Below are positions 1 to 9,530 of a DNA stretch of 21,478 nucleotides, piece after piece. The DNA comes from Prorocentrum cordatum (Eukaryota > Sar > Dinophyceae > Prorocentrales > Prorocentraceae). The notes under the pieces were generated by a model. That model did no database searches. It worked only from the letters and a program-made list of their open reading frames with translations, and had not been told where the DNA came from. Every line of letters starts with the position of its first letter. The stretch's first letter is position 1. The position numbers and the translations under genes are program-made. The DNA lies in the NCBI GenBank assembly GCA_963575745.1, contig CAUYUJ010019898.1:147178-168655 (forward strand), read 5' to 3'.

Positions 1-65
1 GTAGTGGTAGTAGTAGTAGTAATAGTAGTAGTGCTACTACTAGTCGTAGTGGTGGTAGTCGTCGC

Positions 66-97
<32 letters not shown>

Positions 98-290
98 CAC
101 TGGTAAGAGTAGTGGTTGTAGGAGCACTAGTAGTAGCAGTAGTAGTAGTAGTAGTAGTCGTAGTAGTAGTAGTAGTAGTGGTAGTAGTAGTAATGGTAAT
201 AGTACTAGTAGTAGTGTCAGTAGTGGTCGTAGTAGTCGTACTAGTAGTGAAAGTAGTCGTAGTAGTGATAGTGGTAGTGGTAGTGTTCGT
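1..290. repeat. (AGT)n trinucleotide microsatellite, left edge of window
   Basis: The stretch is almost wholly AGT/GTA triplets with scattered GTC, GTG and ACT variants. The resulting poly-Val open frame is an artefact of the repeat. The tract starts at the first base, so its true left end lies outside the window. Confidence 0.95.
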
Positions 291-680
291 CGAAATCTGC
301 GCTGTCCTCGTCGGAATCGTGGTAACAGACCGAATCTGCATCGGAACCTTTGTCGGCATCGTTGGGGTCATCGTCGCAGCCGTCCTCGTCGAGATCATTT
401 CATAAATATCGGCGTCGCGGTCGGAATCGAAGGAATCGTCGGAATCGTCGCCGTCGTCGTTGTCGTCGCCGTCGTCGTCCTCAGCGTCGGAGTCGCCGTC
501 AAAATCGTCGTCGGAGTCGTCGTCATGCTCGTCGTCCTTGAAATCGTTGTTGTCGTCCTCAGCGTCGGAGTCGCCGTCAGCATCGTCGTCGTCGACAGCG
601 TCGTCGTCAGCGTCGTCGCGATCGTCGTTATGGGAATCGTCGTCGTGCTCCTCCTCCTCCTCCTCCTCCCCCTCCTACTC
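291..680. repeat. Degenerate (TCG)n tract ending in (CTC)n
   Basis: Repeated TCG/CGT triplets with TCGGAA and TCGTCA variants run to about 647, then pure CTC triplets occupy about 648-675. Both strands stay open because the period is three, giving Ser-rich, Arg-rich or Thr-rich frames. The phrase with CTCAGCGTCGGAGTCGCCGTC occurs twice, near 480 and 557, so part of the tract has been duplicated. I see no non-repetitive coding signal. Confidence 0.9.
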
Positions 681-719
681 GCCATCCTTATTCTTGCCCT
701 GAACACGGCCCCCTGCAAT

Positions 720-1050
720 TGAGCGAGCCCGCAGTGCCTGCGCACGCCACAACGACTATGAACACCGCAACGTTCACGTCCTACACATCGCCCGTGTGCG
801 CAGTAAGTGCCCGTATACACCACTCAGCGCCGGCAACTACGAGCGCCGCGCTCCGACCGCTGCGCCAATGCCTCTCAGCAACAGAATAACACTGCGTTCC
901 TGAGAGCACCACGCGGCACGCACGCAAGCGCCGCTTTCCCTCGCGAGTGCCACAGCGTCCCTTTTAGCACAAAAATATGCCTCTGAACACCACAGTGGCC
1001 TGCGAGCGCCACAGGACGTCCGCGGTCGCCAGGACGACCGCCGCGGCGTG
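720..1050. repeat. Degenerate short minisatellite with GAGYGCCACAG core
   Basis: Variants of GCGAGYGCCACAGYG followed by CCT or TCC recur through this stretch, for example near 944 (GCGAGTGCCACAGCG) and 997 (GCGAGCGCCACAGGA), with weaker copies such as CTGAACACCACAGTG near 982 and CTGAGAGCACCACGCGG near 900. Units are roughly 24-27 bp and strongly diverged. No gene is recognisable in it. Confidence 0.6.
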
Positions 1051-1117
1051 CCTAAAGGGGGGGGGCCGGGGCCAGTCACGCGCCTGATCGCCAAGGGCTT
1101 TTCAGAACGGGCTCGTA

Positions 1118-1440
1118 CACCAAGGGTCGCCCAGCGTCGTCCGTGCCATGATATTCTGTCAGGCCCCCATGTCACTCATGTGGCGTTGCTGTGCCTCCCG
1201 TCCACTCTCTGCACCAAGGGTCGCCCAGCTTCGTCCGTGCCATGGTGTTCCGTCAGGCCTCCATGTCACTCATGTGGCGTTGCTGTGCCTCCCAAACATT
1301 CCCGGGAGCATACCCTGCCGACGCCACGGTCCCGTCAAGTTCCATGTGGCTCGTGGGCAAGACATGCCCCCGCCCTCCACTACGCCCAAGGATCCGTGTT
1401 CATTCCCGTGCGCCGGTTCCGTCAGGCTCCGCAGCATGGT
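1118..1440. repeat. 94-bp tandem duplication plus a diverged third copy
   Basis: A unit beginning CACCAAGGGTCGCCCAGC at 1118 restarts at 1212, giving two adjacent 94-bp copies with few differences. They share CCATGTCACTCATGTGGCG and GTTGCTGTGCCTCCC. A diverged third copy is suggested near 1380-1440, where CCCAAGGATCCGTG and CGGTTCCGTCAGGCTCCG echo the unit. Since 94 is not a multiple of three, the duplication does not preserve a reading frame, which argues against a coding role. Confidence 0.85.
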
Positions 1441-1535
1441 GCCCCTGGCCCTGACCCCGGCCCCGGCCCCGGCCCTGGCCATGGTCCCGGCCCTTGGCCC
1501 CCGCTCCGGCCCTGGCCCCGGCCCTGGCCCCAACT
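1440..1535. repeat. (GGCCCY)n hexanucleotide repeat
   Basis: Units of GGCCCC and GGCCCT with CTGACC and CATGGT interruptions repeat along the stretch. The minus strand reads as runs of GGGGCC, a pattern known to favour G-quadruplex formation. Pro/Gly/Ala-rich open frames here are by-products of the hexamer. Confidence 0.9.
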
Positions 1536-1557
1536 GGCCCCCGAGGAGACAGACTGC

Positions 1558-1795
1558 TCTCCTCGTCCTCGTCCTCGTCCTCCTCCTCCTCCTCCTCCTC
1601 CTCCTCCTCCTCCTCCTCCTCCTCCTCCTCCTCCTCCTCCTCCTCCTCCTCCTCCTCCTCCTCCTCCTCCTCCTCCTCCTCCTCCTCTCCTCCTCCTCCT
1701 CCTCCTCCTCCTCCTCCTCCCTTCTCGTTGTCCTCCTCCTACTTCTCCTCCTCCCCCTCCTTTCTCCTCCTTCTTCTCCGCCTCCTCCCACTTAT
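1558..1795. repeat. Long (TCC)n microsatellite
   Basis: From about 1576 to 1720 the sequence is nearly pure CCT/TCC triplet repeat. It is preceded by TCCTCG variants and followed by decayed TCC to about 1795. It is a homopurine-homopyrimidine tract that could form triplex DNA. The poly-Pro, poly-Leu, poly-Ser, poly-Arg, poly-Glu and poly-Gly frames over it are not genes. Confidence 0.97.
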
Positions 1796-1799
1796 GGTT

Positions 1800-2417
1800 A
1801 TCATCAATATTATCAGTTTTTAAAAGTACTAGTAGTAGCCGTAGTGTTATGTGTAGTAATAAGTATACGTTTACGCTCCGTTGTATTACGTATAGTATTC
1901 GTGTTACGAGTAAATGTGTTACGAGTAGGTGCATTCTTAATAATGTTAGCATCATTTCCTGATTATGATTACGAATTCTTATCAGCAGTAATACGTTTAA
2001 TTCTTATAGCTCATTATTAAAATCGCACTATCATACGTTTTAGGTATTCTTCTTGTAAATAATAAGTAGATGCCTGTTAGTCTTGATATTACTGATACTA
2101 TCAAACACTCCTAGTATTCGCATGCTGTCAGTTGTGCCATATGACAATGATTCGGATTAGCCGCGTTCGAAGTAGTATTGCCATTTTATTATTGATACTA
2201 TGATTATGAGTATGCGTCGTCTTCTCAGTCGCCTGAGGATTGTTAGTACTCTTCTTAATATCACTCGCAAAATTATTATTAGTAGTATTAACAGTATGTT
2301 TCGCCTTATCCGCATTCGTACTACTATTCATAGAAATCATAGTATGCATAAAATGTTGGAGATGGTTCTTCTTATTCTAATTCGCAAGTTTCGTCTTACT
2401 TGTATCAATATTCGTTT
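1800..2417. other. AT-richer intergenic stretch without a gene
   Basis: Base composition changes abruptly from the C-rich repeats on both sides. Words such as GTATTACGTATAG and GTGTTACGAGTA (twice, near 1911 and 1917) suggest old decayed triplet repeats of the ATT/AGT type. The small open frames lack codon bias or recognisable motifs. Confidence 0.7.
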
Positions 2418-2520
2418 TCTTCCTCCTCCTCCTCCTCCTCCGCCTCCTCCGCCTCCTTCTCCTCCTCCTCCTCCCCCTCCTCCTCCTCCTCCTCCTCCGC
2501 CGACGCCTCCTCCTCTCTCC
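2418..2520. repeat. (TCC)n / (TCCGCC)n tract
   Basis: CCTCCT triplets are interspersed with CCGCCT and CCCCCT hexamers. This is a second, shorter and more mutated relative of the 1558-1795 tract. Confidence 0.92.
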
Positions 2521-2720
2521 ACCGCACGCCCTAAGTCTCGAGCCTGTAACAGGGTCATCAGCTCGTCGTTGTCGTTGTCGTTGTGGTCGTCGTCGTCCTC
2601 ATCCTCCTCCTCCTCGGTCAGCGGCAAGGTCCGTAAGGCCTTCACAATAACGAGGCCGCGTAGAGCCGGCGAAACAGATGTTCTGAAGATGTCCCAGACG
2701 AAACGCTGGTCTGCACACAT
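2521..2720 (-). CDS. Possible small acidic ORF fragment, doubtful
   Basis: On the minus strand, reading from 2720 down, an open frame gives a non-repetitive stretch (QRFVWDIFRTSVSPALRG, then ALRTLPLTEEE), then an acidic Glu/Asp/Asn run, then MTLLQARDLGRAVER before it falls into poly-Gly from the TCC tract. The acidic run is encoded by TCC/TCG repeats, so openness there is expected by chance. The flanking text looks somewhat protein-like but I recognise no domain. Transcript data would be needed to call it a gene. Confidence 0.2.
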
Positions 2721-3548
2721 GGGTTATCGCCCGTTTTCCCGTTCATTTTCTCGCACACCAGAAGGGCCAACACGAAACGCCAACACAGTCCAAGACCGCG
2801 CCGAGATGGCCCGAGGTAGCCCAACGACTGTCCAAGATGGCATCGAGACGGAACTCGACCCACCCATGACGGCCCAAGAATCAACCAGTGGTGCGTCAGA
2901 GCCATGATCTCTTGTTTCCTACGCGCACTTCAAAGAGAAGGACCGTTCCTAATCGAATCGGCATGGTCTGAAGATTAGTCCACGGGCACTCCACTCTCGT
3001 CCCATCAGATCCTTCCCACCTCCTGTCCCAGTCAACCACCTCCACGACAAGCTTCTCCTGGACATGATCCCGACCAAACGTTCGAGACGAGTTTAGTTCC
3101 TGCGACGAAGGCCCTCTCGCGGCCAACACAAATCTAATAACTACGCCCGCAAACAACATCCCACCAGCCCTCTGGGCGTCGGTGGGTTAGGGGAGCCTGT
3201 CGTCCAAACTCCTTCCCCTTCGGAAAGAAATCTGTCCATGGTCCTTATTCATAGAAGCCCGCCACCTCGACCGACGGCCGACCCGAAGCAAAATCACCCC
3301 CCAGACCACCCCGGTCATCACAATAATTACAAGACAAAATGCACTTTGCGACATTCTCTGGATCATCTTCGGGCGTCCCGCCCTCACCGTGTTCTGGTCT
3401 GTTACACGACGGCAGGGGGTGTCACATTACCCCGTGCGTGCAGGCCAACCATCCCTCTCAGGAATTATCCTGGCGAAGGAGCCAACCACATGCAGTTGTG
3501 GGGACCGCCGGTGTGAGGACCGCCATAGGTGGAGCTCCCGACGGAACC
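2721..3548. other. Gene-free stretch, nothing recognised
   Basis: Mixed-composition DNA with several open frames under 110 codons on both strands, none with recognisable motifs. Words related to CCAAGA and GACGGCCC recur near 2790-2880 (CCAAGACCG, CCAAGATGG, GACGGCCCAAGA). They resemble the degenerate repeat at 4430-4930. Confidence 0.6.
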
Positions 3549-4130
3549 GCGAAATGCGTGAAGAGAGTGGCGAAATGGGGTGGGGCCGCCATGCGGACGC
3601 TGCCGCTGGGGCAGCCCGCATGGGGGCGCGAAGGTCAGCTGGAGCGGGATGTGCCAAAATGAAGGGGTGGCGGCATGCGGGCGCAGCCACTGGGGCCTGA
3701 GATGGAGCTGCCTATGGGACGCCAAAATGAAGTGGTGGCGGCATACGGGCGCAGCCACTGGAGCCTTCGGTGGAGCTCTCTATGGAACCACGAAACGTGT
3801 GAGGGGTGTGCAACATGAAAGGGTGGCGGCATGCGGGCGCAGCCACTGGGGCCTTCGAGGGAGCTGCCTGTGTGAGGGGTGTGCCCCAATGAAAGGGTGG
3901 CGGCATGCGGGCGCAGCCACTGGGGCCTTAGGTGGAGCATTCTATGGGACCAAAAACGTGTGCGGGGTGTGCAAGAATGAGGGGGGTGGCACGCGGGTGG
4001 AACCACTGGGGCCGTAGGTGGAGCCACCTGCGGGGCCACGAAACTTGTGAGGGGTGTGCCAAAATGAGGGGTGGCGGCATGCGAGCGCTATGGGGCCACG
4101 AAACGTGTGAGGGGTCTGCCAAAGCGAGGG
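3549..4130. repeat. 68-88 bp minisatellite array with GGCGGCATGCGGGCGCAGCC core
   Basis: The core GTGGCGGCATGCGGGCGC followed by AGCCACTGGGGCC recurs with the CGGCAT element starting at about 3671, 3739, 3827, 3901 and 4075. A diverged copy lies near 3989 and an older one near 3587. Full units of 86-88 bp also carry CACGAAACGTGTGAGGGG and GTGTGCCAAAATGA; shorter units have lost parts. Unit length varies and is not always a multiple of three, so overlapping open frames on both strands are probably not translated. Related half-units start near 3549. Confidence 0.9.
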
Positions 4131-4139
4131 CAGAACCAA

Positions 4140-4430
4140 AGGGCAAGGGTGGGAGGAGCGAGGGGCGAGAGAAGGAAAAGGAAGGAGGAGACGCGAGGAC
4201 CGCCTCTCCGAAACGAGGACCCAATACCACACAGGTTGGGAAAAAACACTCTAATGTGCGCGTGGCGTCAACATTCTCCGCCCCCGTGGGGTGTCCTCAG
4301 CGTGTGAGGTGCTTAGCCCTCCCCCGACCCCTCCACCCAGTCCCTGGTCCGGTCGGCTTTGAGGGAGGGGGTCCACCTGGATCCCCCGGGCCCGGCCCCA
4401 TCGCATCATGGGAGGATAGAGGCCCCCACA
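4140..4430. other. Intergenic stretch without a recognised gene
   Basis: Starts purine-rich (GGGAGGAGCGAGGGGCGAGA, about 4150-4190) and becomes mixed. No protein motif is visible on either strand. Confidence 0.55.
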
Positions 4431-4930
4431 ACGAGCCTAAAAGCCCCAAGAGACCTCCAAGACTGTCCAAGAGGGCCCCCAGTCGCCGACGGCGGCTCCT
4501 CCACGACGGCCAAGTAGCCTCCAGACGGCCAAAGACGCCCCCAACACACCCCTGGACGCCTCCAAGAGCCATCCCAAGACGGCCCCACGAGCCAACATTC
4601 ATTGATTTTCAATCCGTTTTTGAAAAAATCTGCGGTCTCGCCTTTTCGGTTTCCCGGCGCTGCACGACGGCCCAAGCGACACCCAAGATCCCCCCAGACG
4701 GCCCCAGAGGCCTCCAAGAGGGCCCTTAAACAGGTAAAGAGAGCCCCCACGCGGCCCCAAAGACGGACGTCGAGGCCTCCAGCATTGCCCAAAAGAGCCC
4801 CTAGACCGCCGCAAGAAGGGCCCTGGACTCGGAACCCGAGCCTGCATTTCGAGCCCTCGGCCCCCCGAGAACCCTTGCCCCCACGAAGCACCCAAAAGGG
4901 CACCAAAAGGCGCCCCAGAGGAACTCAGGA
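4431..4930. repeat. Degenerate CCAAGA / CGGCCC short-unit repeat with an AT-rich island
   Basis: Variants of CTCCAAGA, TCCAAGAGGGCC and CCAAGACGGCCCC recur every roughly 15-35 bp. On the minus strand this reads as a Leu/Gly/Trp-rich pseudo-protein (LLEASGAVWGDLG and relatives). The array is interrupted at about 4600-4655 by an AT-rich island (ATTGATTTTCAATCC, then TTTTTGAAAAAATC). The long minus frame over 4406-4906 exists because of the repeat, and I do not call it a gene. Confidence 0.65.
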
Positions 4931-5372
4931 TCAACTCATCACAACCGCCAGTTTCCCAAGGGGTCGGCGTGTGGCGTAAGCCCAAGAATCTTATAGTCAA
5001 GAACAATAAGAACACCATACACATGGAAACAACAAGAAACCGTTATACACAATCAGAAAAGTTTACAAACAAAGTGAATGTGACATTCTACAACTGAAAC
5101 AAGAATCAAAAAACGTGTTGTAGTCACAACCCCTGTGAGACCCAAAAAAATGTTGAATCATGATGACACCAATAAACATGCGGGTCGTATTAGTAGTGAT
5201 ACGAATGACCACAATAATCAACACTCCATTAACAAATGAACCGAACACATACTCACAAGACCCACAAAATTCACACACACACACATACCTATATGTGTAT
5301 AAGGGGTTCGGCATTAGCGTTCCCTCCTCGATGTCTCTCCCGTCGAATGACTACTTTCTAGCTAAGCGCCGT
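4931..5372. other. AT-rich intergenic stretch with a short AC microsatellite
   Basis: A marked fall in GC relative to the flanks. Contains a short AC tract at about 5271-5286 followed by CCTATATGTGTATAAG. No coding or RNA gene recognised. Confidence 0.7.
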
Positions 5373-6157
5373 TGAGCACAACGCAGCCCGCAGCACGTGT
5401 GGGCCACGGTGCGCCCACGGGCCACTTCGCGCGGGGGTGCTGATGCTGGGCGCGCCGCGCTGCGCTCCTGTCGGAGGCTGGAAAATGGACACCAACACCA
5501 ACACAGGGTGCTGCCTCCATTGGGGGAATACGATCCCAGAGTTTGGTGATGGCGGTACTACTTCGGCAGCCTAGGATGCCCGAATAATTATTGTCACCAT
5601 CACCAGGATCGGGATCATCTCACCTCGGCGACAACGCGCCGCCGATACAGGTGTTGGTGGCAGCATGTCGGGGAGACGTAAGACGCGGGTTCGGGGGAGT
5701 CGGGTTGGCCTGACGGGCCATCATGAAAATGACCAGACCCAATATGAAATTTGACGCGGACTCCCGCTGCAAACGTCACACGAAAACTGGACCCTCAAAA
5801 TGCAGGATTCCTGGCGCGCACAAGGGGGTAGGGGGAAGGGGGGAAGCTTTGTAGAAGGAGGCGACTGCGTTCTTCGAAGGCGCCAGCCCTGCATCTATAC
5901 ACAAGGCCTGCGCCTTCCAAGAGGCAAGGGTGTTTCGAAGAACTGGTAAGAAGCCTCCCCCTCCCCCTACCCCTTTTCTGCGCGTGGCCGACTCCCGGCC
6001 TCCGATCCTGGCGCTCCAGCACGTGCACCATCGCGGAGCGAGAGCGACGGTTCAGCTCTATCTCAGCCTTCCCAGGCGTGTGCGGCGAGCAAGCCTCGGC
6101 GGGATGAGGGGGCGGCAGGGGCACGACCGCGGGCCGCCCCAGCGCAGCGGAGGGATA
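5373..6157. other. Gene-free stretch, nothing recognised
   Basis: GC-rich mixed DNA, with small open frames on both strands that lack recognisable domains. The minus frame 5795-6337 is mostly an artefact of the downstream GGGA/GGA/AC repeats plus Pro/Ser-rich text. Confidence 0.55.
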
Positions 6158-6320
6158 ACACACACACACACACACATGAAGGGCAACGCATAGGCGGTAC
6201 TCCTTCTCATTCGAGGGGGGGGGAGTGGGAGGATGGGGGGGAGGGAGGGAGGGAGGGAGGGAGGGAAGGAGGGAGGGAGGGAAGGAGGGCGGAGGAGGAG
6301 GAGGAGGAGGAGGAGGAGCG
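6158..6320. repeat. Compound microsatellites: (AC)n, (GGGA)n, (GGA)n
   Basis: An AC dinucleotide tract lies at about 6158-6175. GGGA tetranucleotides start after about 6229 and run to about 6285, and pure GGA triplets occupy about 6291-6318. The tract sits directly upstream of the retroelement relic. Confidence 0.93.
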
Positions 6321-6353
6321 GCCCTGTCACCGCTCACATCCCCTAGACATCAT

Positions 6354-6620
6354 ATGAGGGACGAGGTGGAAGTGAAGATCCGGTTTTTTGAGGATGGTGC
6401 GGACGGTCTGGTACAAGACCAGGCACTATACTTGCTGCTAGCCAGTTCTGCCCTGGCCGTATATGTCACATACTGTGCGCAGGTTACGCTTGCGCAAGTT
6501 ATTGCATCTGAGCTTGCTGCAGATGCTATGTTTAGCATGGGTTACAGAAGAAACAAGTTGAATTCAGCGGGGACATTGCCATGATGCTGTTTCGCAGCTT
6601 CAGTCCCCCTTTTTCAAATT
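6354..6620 (+). pseudogene. Possible RT C-terminal remnant (tentative)
   Basis: The frame starting at 6354 has an alanine/leucine-rich stretch, then AADAMFSMGYRRNKL, and after a +1 shift near 6560 continues as EFSGDIAMMLFRSF. The spacing of a Phe, Gly, Asn and later a hydrophobic-Phe ending resembles the segment after the catalytic YxDD box in non-LTR reverse transcriptases. The place where YADD should be reads VTYCAQ, so catalytic aspartates are missing or the match is coincidental. If correct, an RT tail precedes RNase H, as in canonical LINEs. This is a weak, unaided call. Confidence 0.25.
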
Positions 6621-6671
6621 GTCGGTAACGTTGCGATAGAGAATGTTTCCTCGCTCGTCCCACAGCAGGCA

Positions 6672-7500
6672 TTGGTGCTTCTTTCGCTGCATCAGCTCTG
6701 CAACGCCAGGCAAGATTCCCACCCCTTAGTCTATTGCATTAATCGTTGTTGTGCGGATCTGTCGTTGGTAAGGCTAATGTGTGGCCCCACCTGCGAGGGC
6801 CTTCAGGATCCTTTGACCCCCCAGGACACCCGCATGGCTCAGGAGGCCCTTCATGGCCAAGAGAGGCCCTCCTCGTGTGCCCGTCTACCTTGGGCCCCGC
6901 CGCTGGCCTCCATCGTAGCTCATGATCCTTTCCTCTCCCTATCTAACGATCTCCCCATGGCCGCTCTTATGCCCCCTGGGGCTCGTATGGCTCTCCAACT
7001 TTGTCCTAAACGCACTGGTGAGTGGACTTCCGTTCATATATACTCTGATGGGTCCGATAAGCATGGGACTCTTCGGCTGCTTGGGCCTTTATTGTTATGT
7101 TTAATGACACCGAAGGTTACTCGATTGCACGATGGATGTCAAGATATGTCACAGACACGTGCAGGTCACGCCCTATCCAGCACCGGCACAGAATAGGCAG
7201 CAGTTGTTTGGGCTGCTCTTTTTGTGCTCTCTCTTTGTTCATCCTCAGATGCTGCGTTGCCCCTCTATCTTGAGTCTGATTCCCTCAATGTTGTGCGAAC
7301 CCTGCAAGGCAAGTCAGGACGGCGCCCATCGGACCTTCTAGCGAGGATCACCGCCGCAGGTTGGCTCACCCTATCACAGTCCACATCTGTGAGAATTGAG
7401 CATGTCAACGGACATTCGGGACACCCGTGGAATTCCCTGGTGGCTTTCTTCGCTCGCTCTACCTTGTTAGAGAAGATGTTCCCCCCTCCTATGCCCCATG
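6672..7500 (+). pseudogene. RNase H type 1 domain of the LINE, broken
   Basis: RNase H removes the RNA strand of RNA-DNA hybrids during retrotransposition. The first catalytic Asp is in HIYSDGSD (about 7035-7060). A frame change follows to SSAAWAFIVMFND (about 7067-7108). The second acidic residue is the Glu of GTE just before a TAG at 7194-7196, followed in frame by AAVVWAALFVL, the expected helix. The third is the Asp of LESDSLNVV (about 7270-7290). The C-terminal box reads EHVNGHSGHPWNSLVAFFAR (about 7397-7455): His is present, but the place of the family's final Asp is Ala. The domain is recognisable over its full length but has a stop, frameshifts and a lost catalytic residue, so it is almost certainly inactive. 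Confidence 0.85.
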
Positions 7501-7693
7501 CCTTGGTTGAGTCCACCGTCTTGCATATTTCAAGGGAGGGGGAGCGGACCAAGGGCTTTGTGGGGCCCGCCTCCCCTGTCCCCGAGTGGCAGGATTTCGC
7601 GCACATACCCGAGCCCTCATGTAGGGCGGTGGAGCAGCACATCGGAGATCTGTTCCTCGTTAAGCGCGTACAAGCTAAAAAGAAGACCACCTC

Positions 7694-8521
7694 TCTCTCA
7701 AGGTGGCATAGTACAACGCCAAATCAGCTTCGGCCAACCACGCGCGGGGTTCCAAAGGCCGCGAGAGGAGAGCCCGCAACAAGGCTCTGAGGATCCAACA
7801 AGGGGGCCGAGAGTTTCATCTTGCGTAGACCCAAGAAGCTCGGAACCCGCTTGGAGCGCGCGCTGCCGACGACTTCCTCACATATTGCTCGGGCAAGGCC
7901 TCCAGCAGTGAAGCGGGGGGCTTGGGGGTCGAACTCGAGGTCAACTAGAGTGCCCCATCTGCCAAGATCGGCCCCCGCAACTTGTGTTTTGAGCTCTCCC
8001 CCTGCAAGGTCCTGCAAGCCTCCCCGGGAGCTCTGCTGGCGCGCATTGCGCCCCTGGCCTATCCATGGTGGCGATGGTGGCGCACGCACCCAACGCTAGG
8101 AGGCCCTCTTTCGAGCAATAGGCTTTTTGGGATCGCTTGGAAGAACTATTCCCTAAGTGGGAGCCACAATTAGTAATGATTGATGCCAATGCTCGCATGG
8201 GTAGCGTCGTGTCGGACGTCGTTGGAAAGCGCGGCGATCGGCAGGCCCAGAATGCGGCAGGCGAGCGGGTGCATCAGCTAGCCGTGCAGGCCCAGATGCC
8301 AATTTGTGAACGCGCTGGTAGATGACCCAGATAGTGGACACACGTTCACTGAAGCACCTGGAACCAAACATCGGAGTGACTATGTTATGGTTTCGGAGGG
8401 TATTGCTGCTTCGGTGGTGGAATTAAGAGTTCTTCACTCGATTGATAACGTTATGGTTTTCAAGGACCACCCCCCCTTTGGGTTACGTTGTGCTGGTCAG
8501 TTGCCCCCTTTTCCAAGTTAG
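7694..8521 (+). pseudogene. EEP-superfamily (APE-like) endonuclease of the LINE, broken
   Basis: This domain nicks target DNA to prime reverse transcription. Frame 2 opens with YNAKSASANHA (Asn motif, about 7712), then TQEAR with the catalytic Glu (about 7829), SSSEAGGLGVELEVN, and LCFELSPCKVLQASPGALL. After a shift near 8060, frame 1 gives MVAMVAHAPN (8065) and LVMIDANARMG with the Asp-x-Asn motif (about 8169-8201). After another shift near 8303, frame 2 gives RSDYVMVSE and the final FKDHPPF Asp-His pair (about 8460-8480). All hallmark motifs are present in order, so the ancestor was full length. Four in-frame TAG codons (7709, 7826, 7946, 8119) and two frame changes break it. Confidence 0.88.
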
Positions 8522-9530
8522 AAAATCTAAATGCCTCAGGGTAGACCCAGGATGGCTTGCGGATCTTAAAGATTTGGAGGCGTTCCAGGCTTTCAAACAA
8601 AACGCATGGGTCCCATGGACGGAGGATACCAAGAACCACCGTGCCCAGATCTTTCAAATAGTGTATGAAGCTGCGGCCGCCTCCTTTGGATATGTAGCAC
8701 GCACTCCAGTCAAGCCCTTCATATCACCTGATGTTTGGATTTAATCGCGTGGAGAAGGGCTGCTACCAGTGCCATTAGAAATTTTCACGTACCCTCGGCC
8801 GTGGACACGGCCCATGATAGGGCAGTGCCCGACCCAATCGCCACGAAAAGATGCGTTTCCTCGTCGTGCCTCGGCCCTCCCCCACCCCACACCCCCCTTG
8901 CGCCGGCATTGCATCGCTTTGCCAAGCGCATCCCGATGGGAGATATTGCTGCCAGCATGTATCGCATCGAAGCACAAGCCAAACAGCTGGCCACGTCCCT
9001 GGTGATTGTTGCGAGAAACATTCGGCGCTCCACCATAGACTATGACTTTGCGGATGCATGTTTGAACTCTCTCCTCCTATATAAGCCAGTCCTTGCTCGC
9101 GTCATAGCGCTGGATCGCACCGGGTTCTCGAGAAGGTGGGGAACGATGTTCAGGTGTCGGTATGTGCGCACCTGCCGAAGCAGCAGTGGCGCCACGTCAA
9201 TCGGTTGCTCTCGGCAGGAGGAAGGAAATGGGGGCAAGCACAAGGTCCCTGATGTTCTCCCTATGATGATCGCCAATGACACTCAGACCCACCTGCAAGA
9301 CATCCCGCACATAGGAGATAGCGCGCTAGACAGCGAGCACATCCGAACATCACAGCTGGAGAAAGCTGAGGACACGCAGCAACAAGTTTGCCAAGTAGAG
9401 TTGGGCAAGCAGGTTCATCTCGAGGGCGGTCGAGAAGTTTAACGCCCTACCTGCTCTCCTTCCTGAGGGCATCATTCGAGATGTCGCCTTGTGTCCAAGT
9501 GCGCTAGACATTCAATGGCTATTGAAGTGT
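8505..9530 (+). pseudogene. LINE endonuclease-to-RT linker, truncated before RT core
   Basis: Frame 3 (to about 8740) carries LFQVRKSKCLRVDPGWL, then PVKPFISPDVW; frame 2 takes over with DLIAWRRAATSAIRN and continues to a TAA at 9440-9442, including KQLATSLVIVARNIRR. Frame 3 resumes with AVEKFNALPALLPEGIIRD and PSALDIQWLLK, ending near 9530. This is the region that in LINEs joins the endonuclease to the RT fingers. The text stops just where a conserved lysine-glycine-proline-aspartate RT motif would be expected. The family assignment comes from its position after EEP and its general character, not from a catalytic motif. Confidence 0.6.

Larger units (their letters stand above)
6350..9530 (+). 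mobile_element. Degenerate LINE-type retrotransposon relic
   Basis: Retroelement protein remnants run continuously on the plus strand: a possible RT tail (6354-6620), RNase H (about 6850-7470), EEP endonuclease (about 7700-8520) and an endonuclease-to-RT linker (8510-9530). No RT core follows. Reading the domains needs frame changes near 7060, 7190, 7700, 8060, 8303, 8505, 8738 and 9420, and there are five in-frame TAG codons (7194, 7709, 7826, 7946, 8119). Base use is less GC-rich than in the neighbouring minus-strand ORFs. No terminal repeats, target-site duplication or poly-A tail were found. Domain order differs from canonical LINEs, where endonuclease and RT precede RNase H. The assignment to LINEs is inference from the EEP plus RNase H pair; the class is confident, the clade is not. 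Confidence 0.85.

Noticed and set aside
1048-2020. Long proline-, leucine-, serine-, arginine- and glycine-rich frames on both strands
   Set aside because: All are different readings of the (TCC)n tract and the hexamer repeat beside it.
3827-4130. Repeated Cys-containing frames (GVCKNEGG and similar) as zinc fingers
   Set aside because: The Cys residues track a minisatellite with unit lengths that are not all multiples of three, so the frame drifts between copies.
4406-4906. Leu/Gly/Trp-rich minus-strand protein
   Set aside because: Arises from the degenerate CCAAGA/CGGCCC repeat; residues cycle with the DNA repeat and no conserved unique segment is seen.
7194-8121. Genome-wide reassignment of TAG to an amino acid
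   Set aside because: Other damaged ORFs in the window contain TGA and TAA as well as TAG, the LINE also has many frameshifts, and one RNase H catalytic residue is lost; decay is simpler. The all-TAG pattern is kept as a finding.
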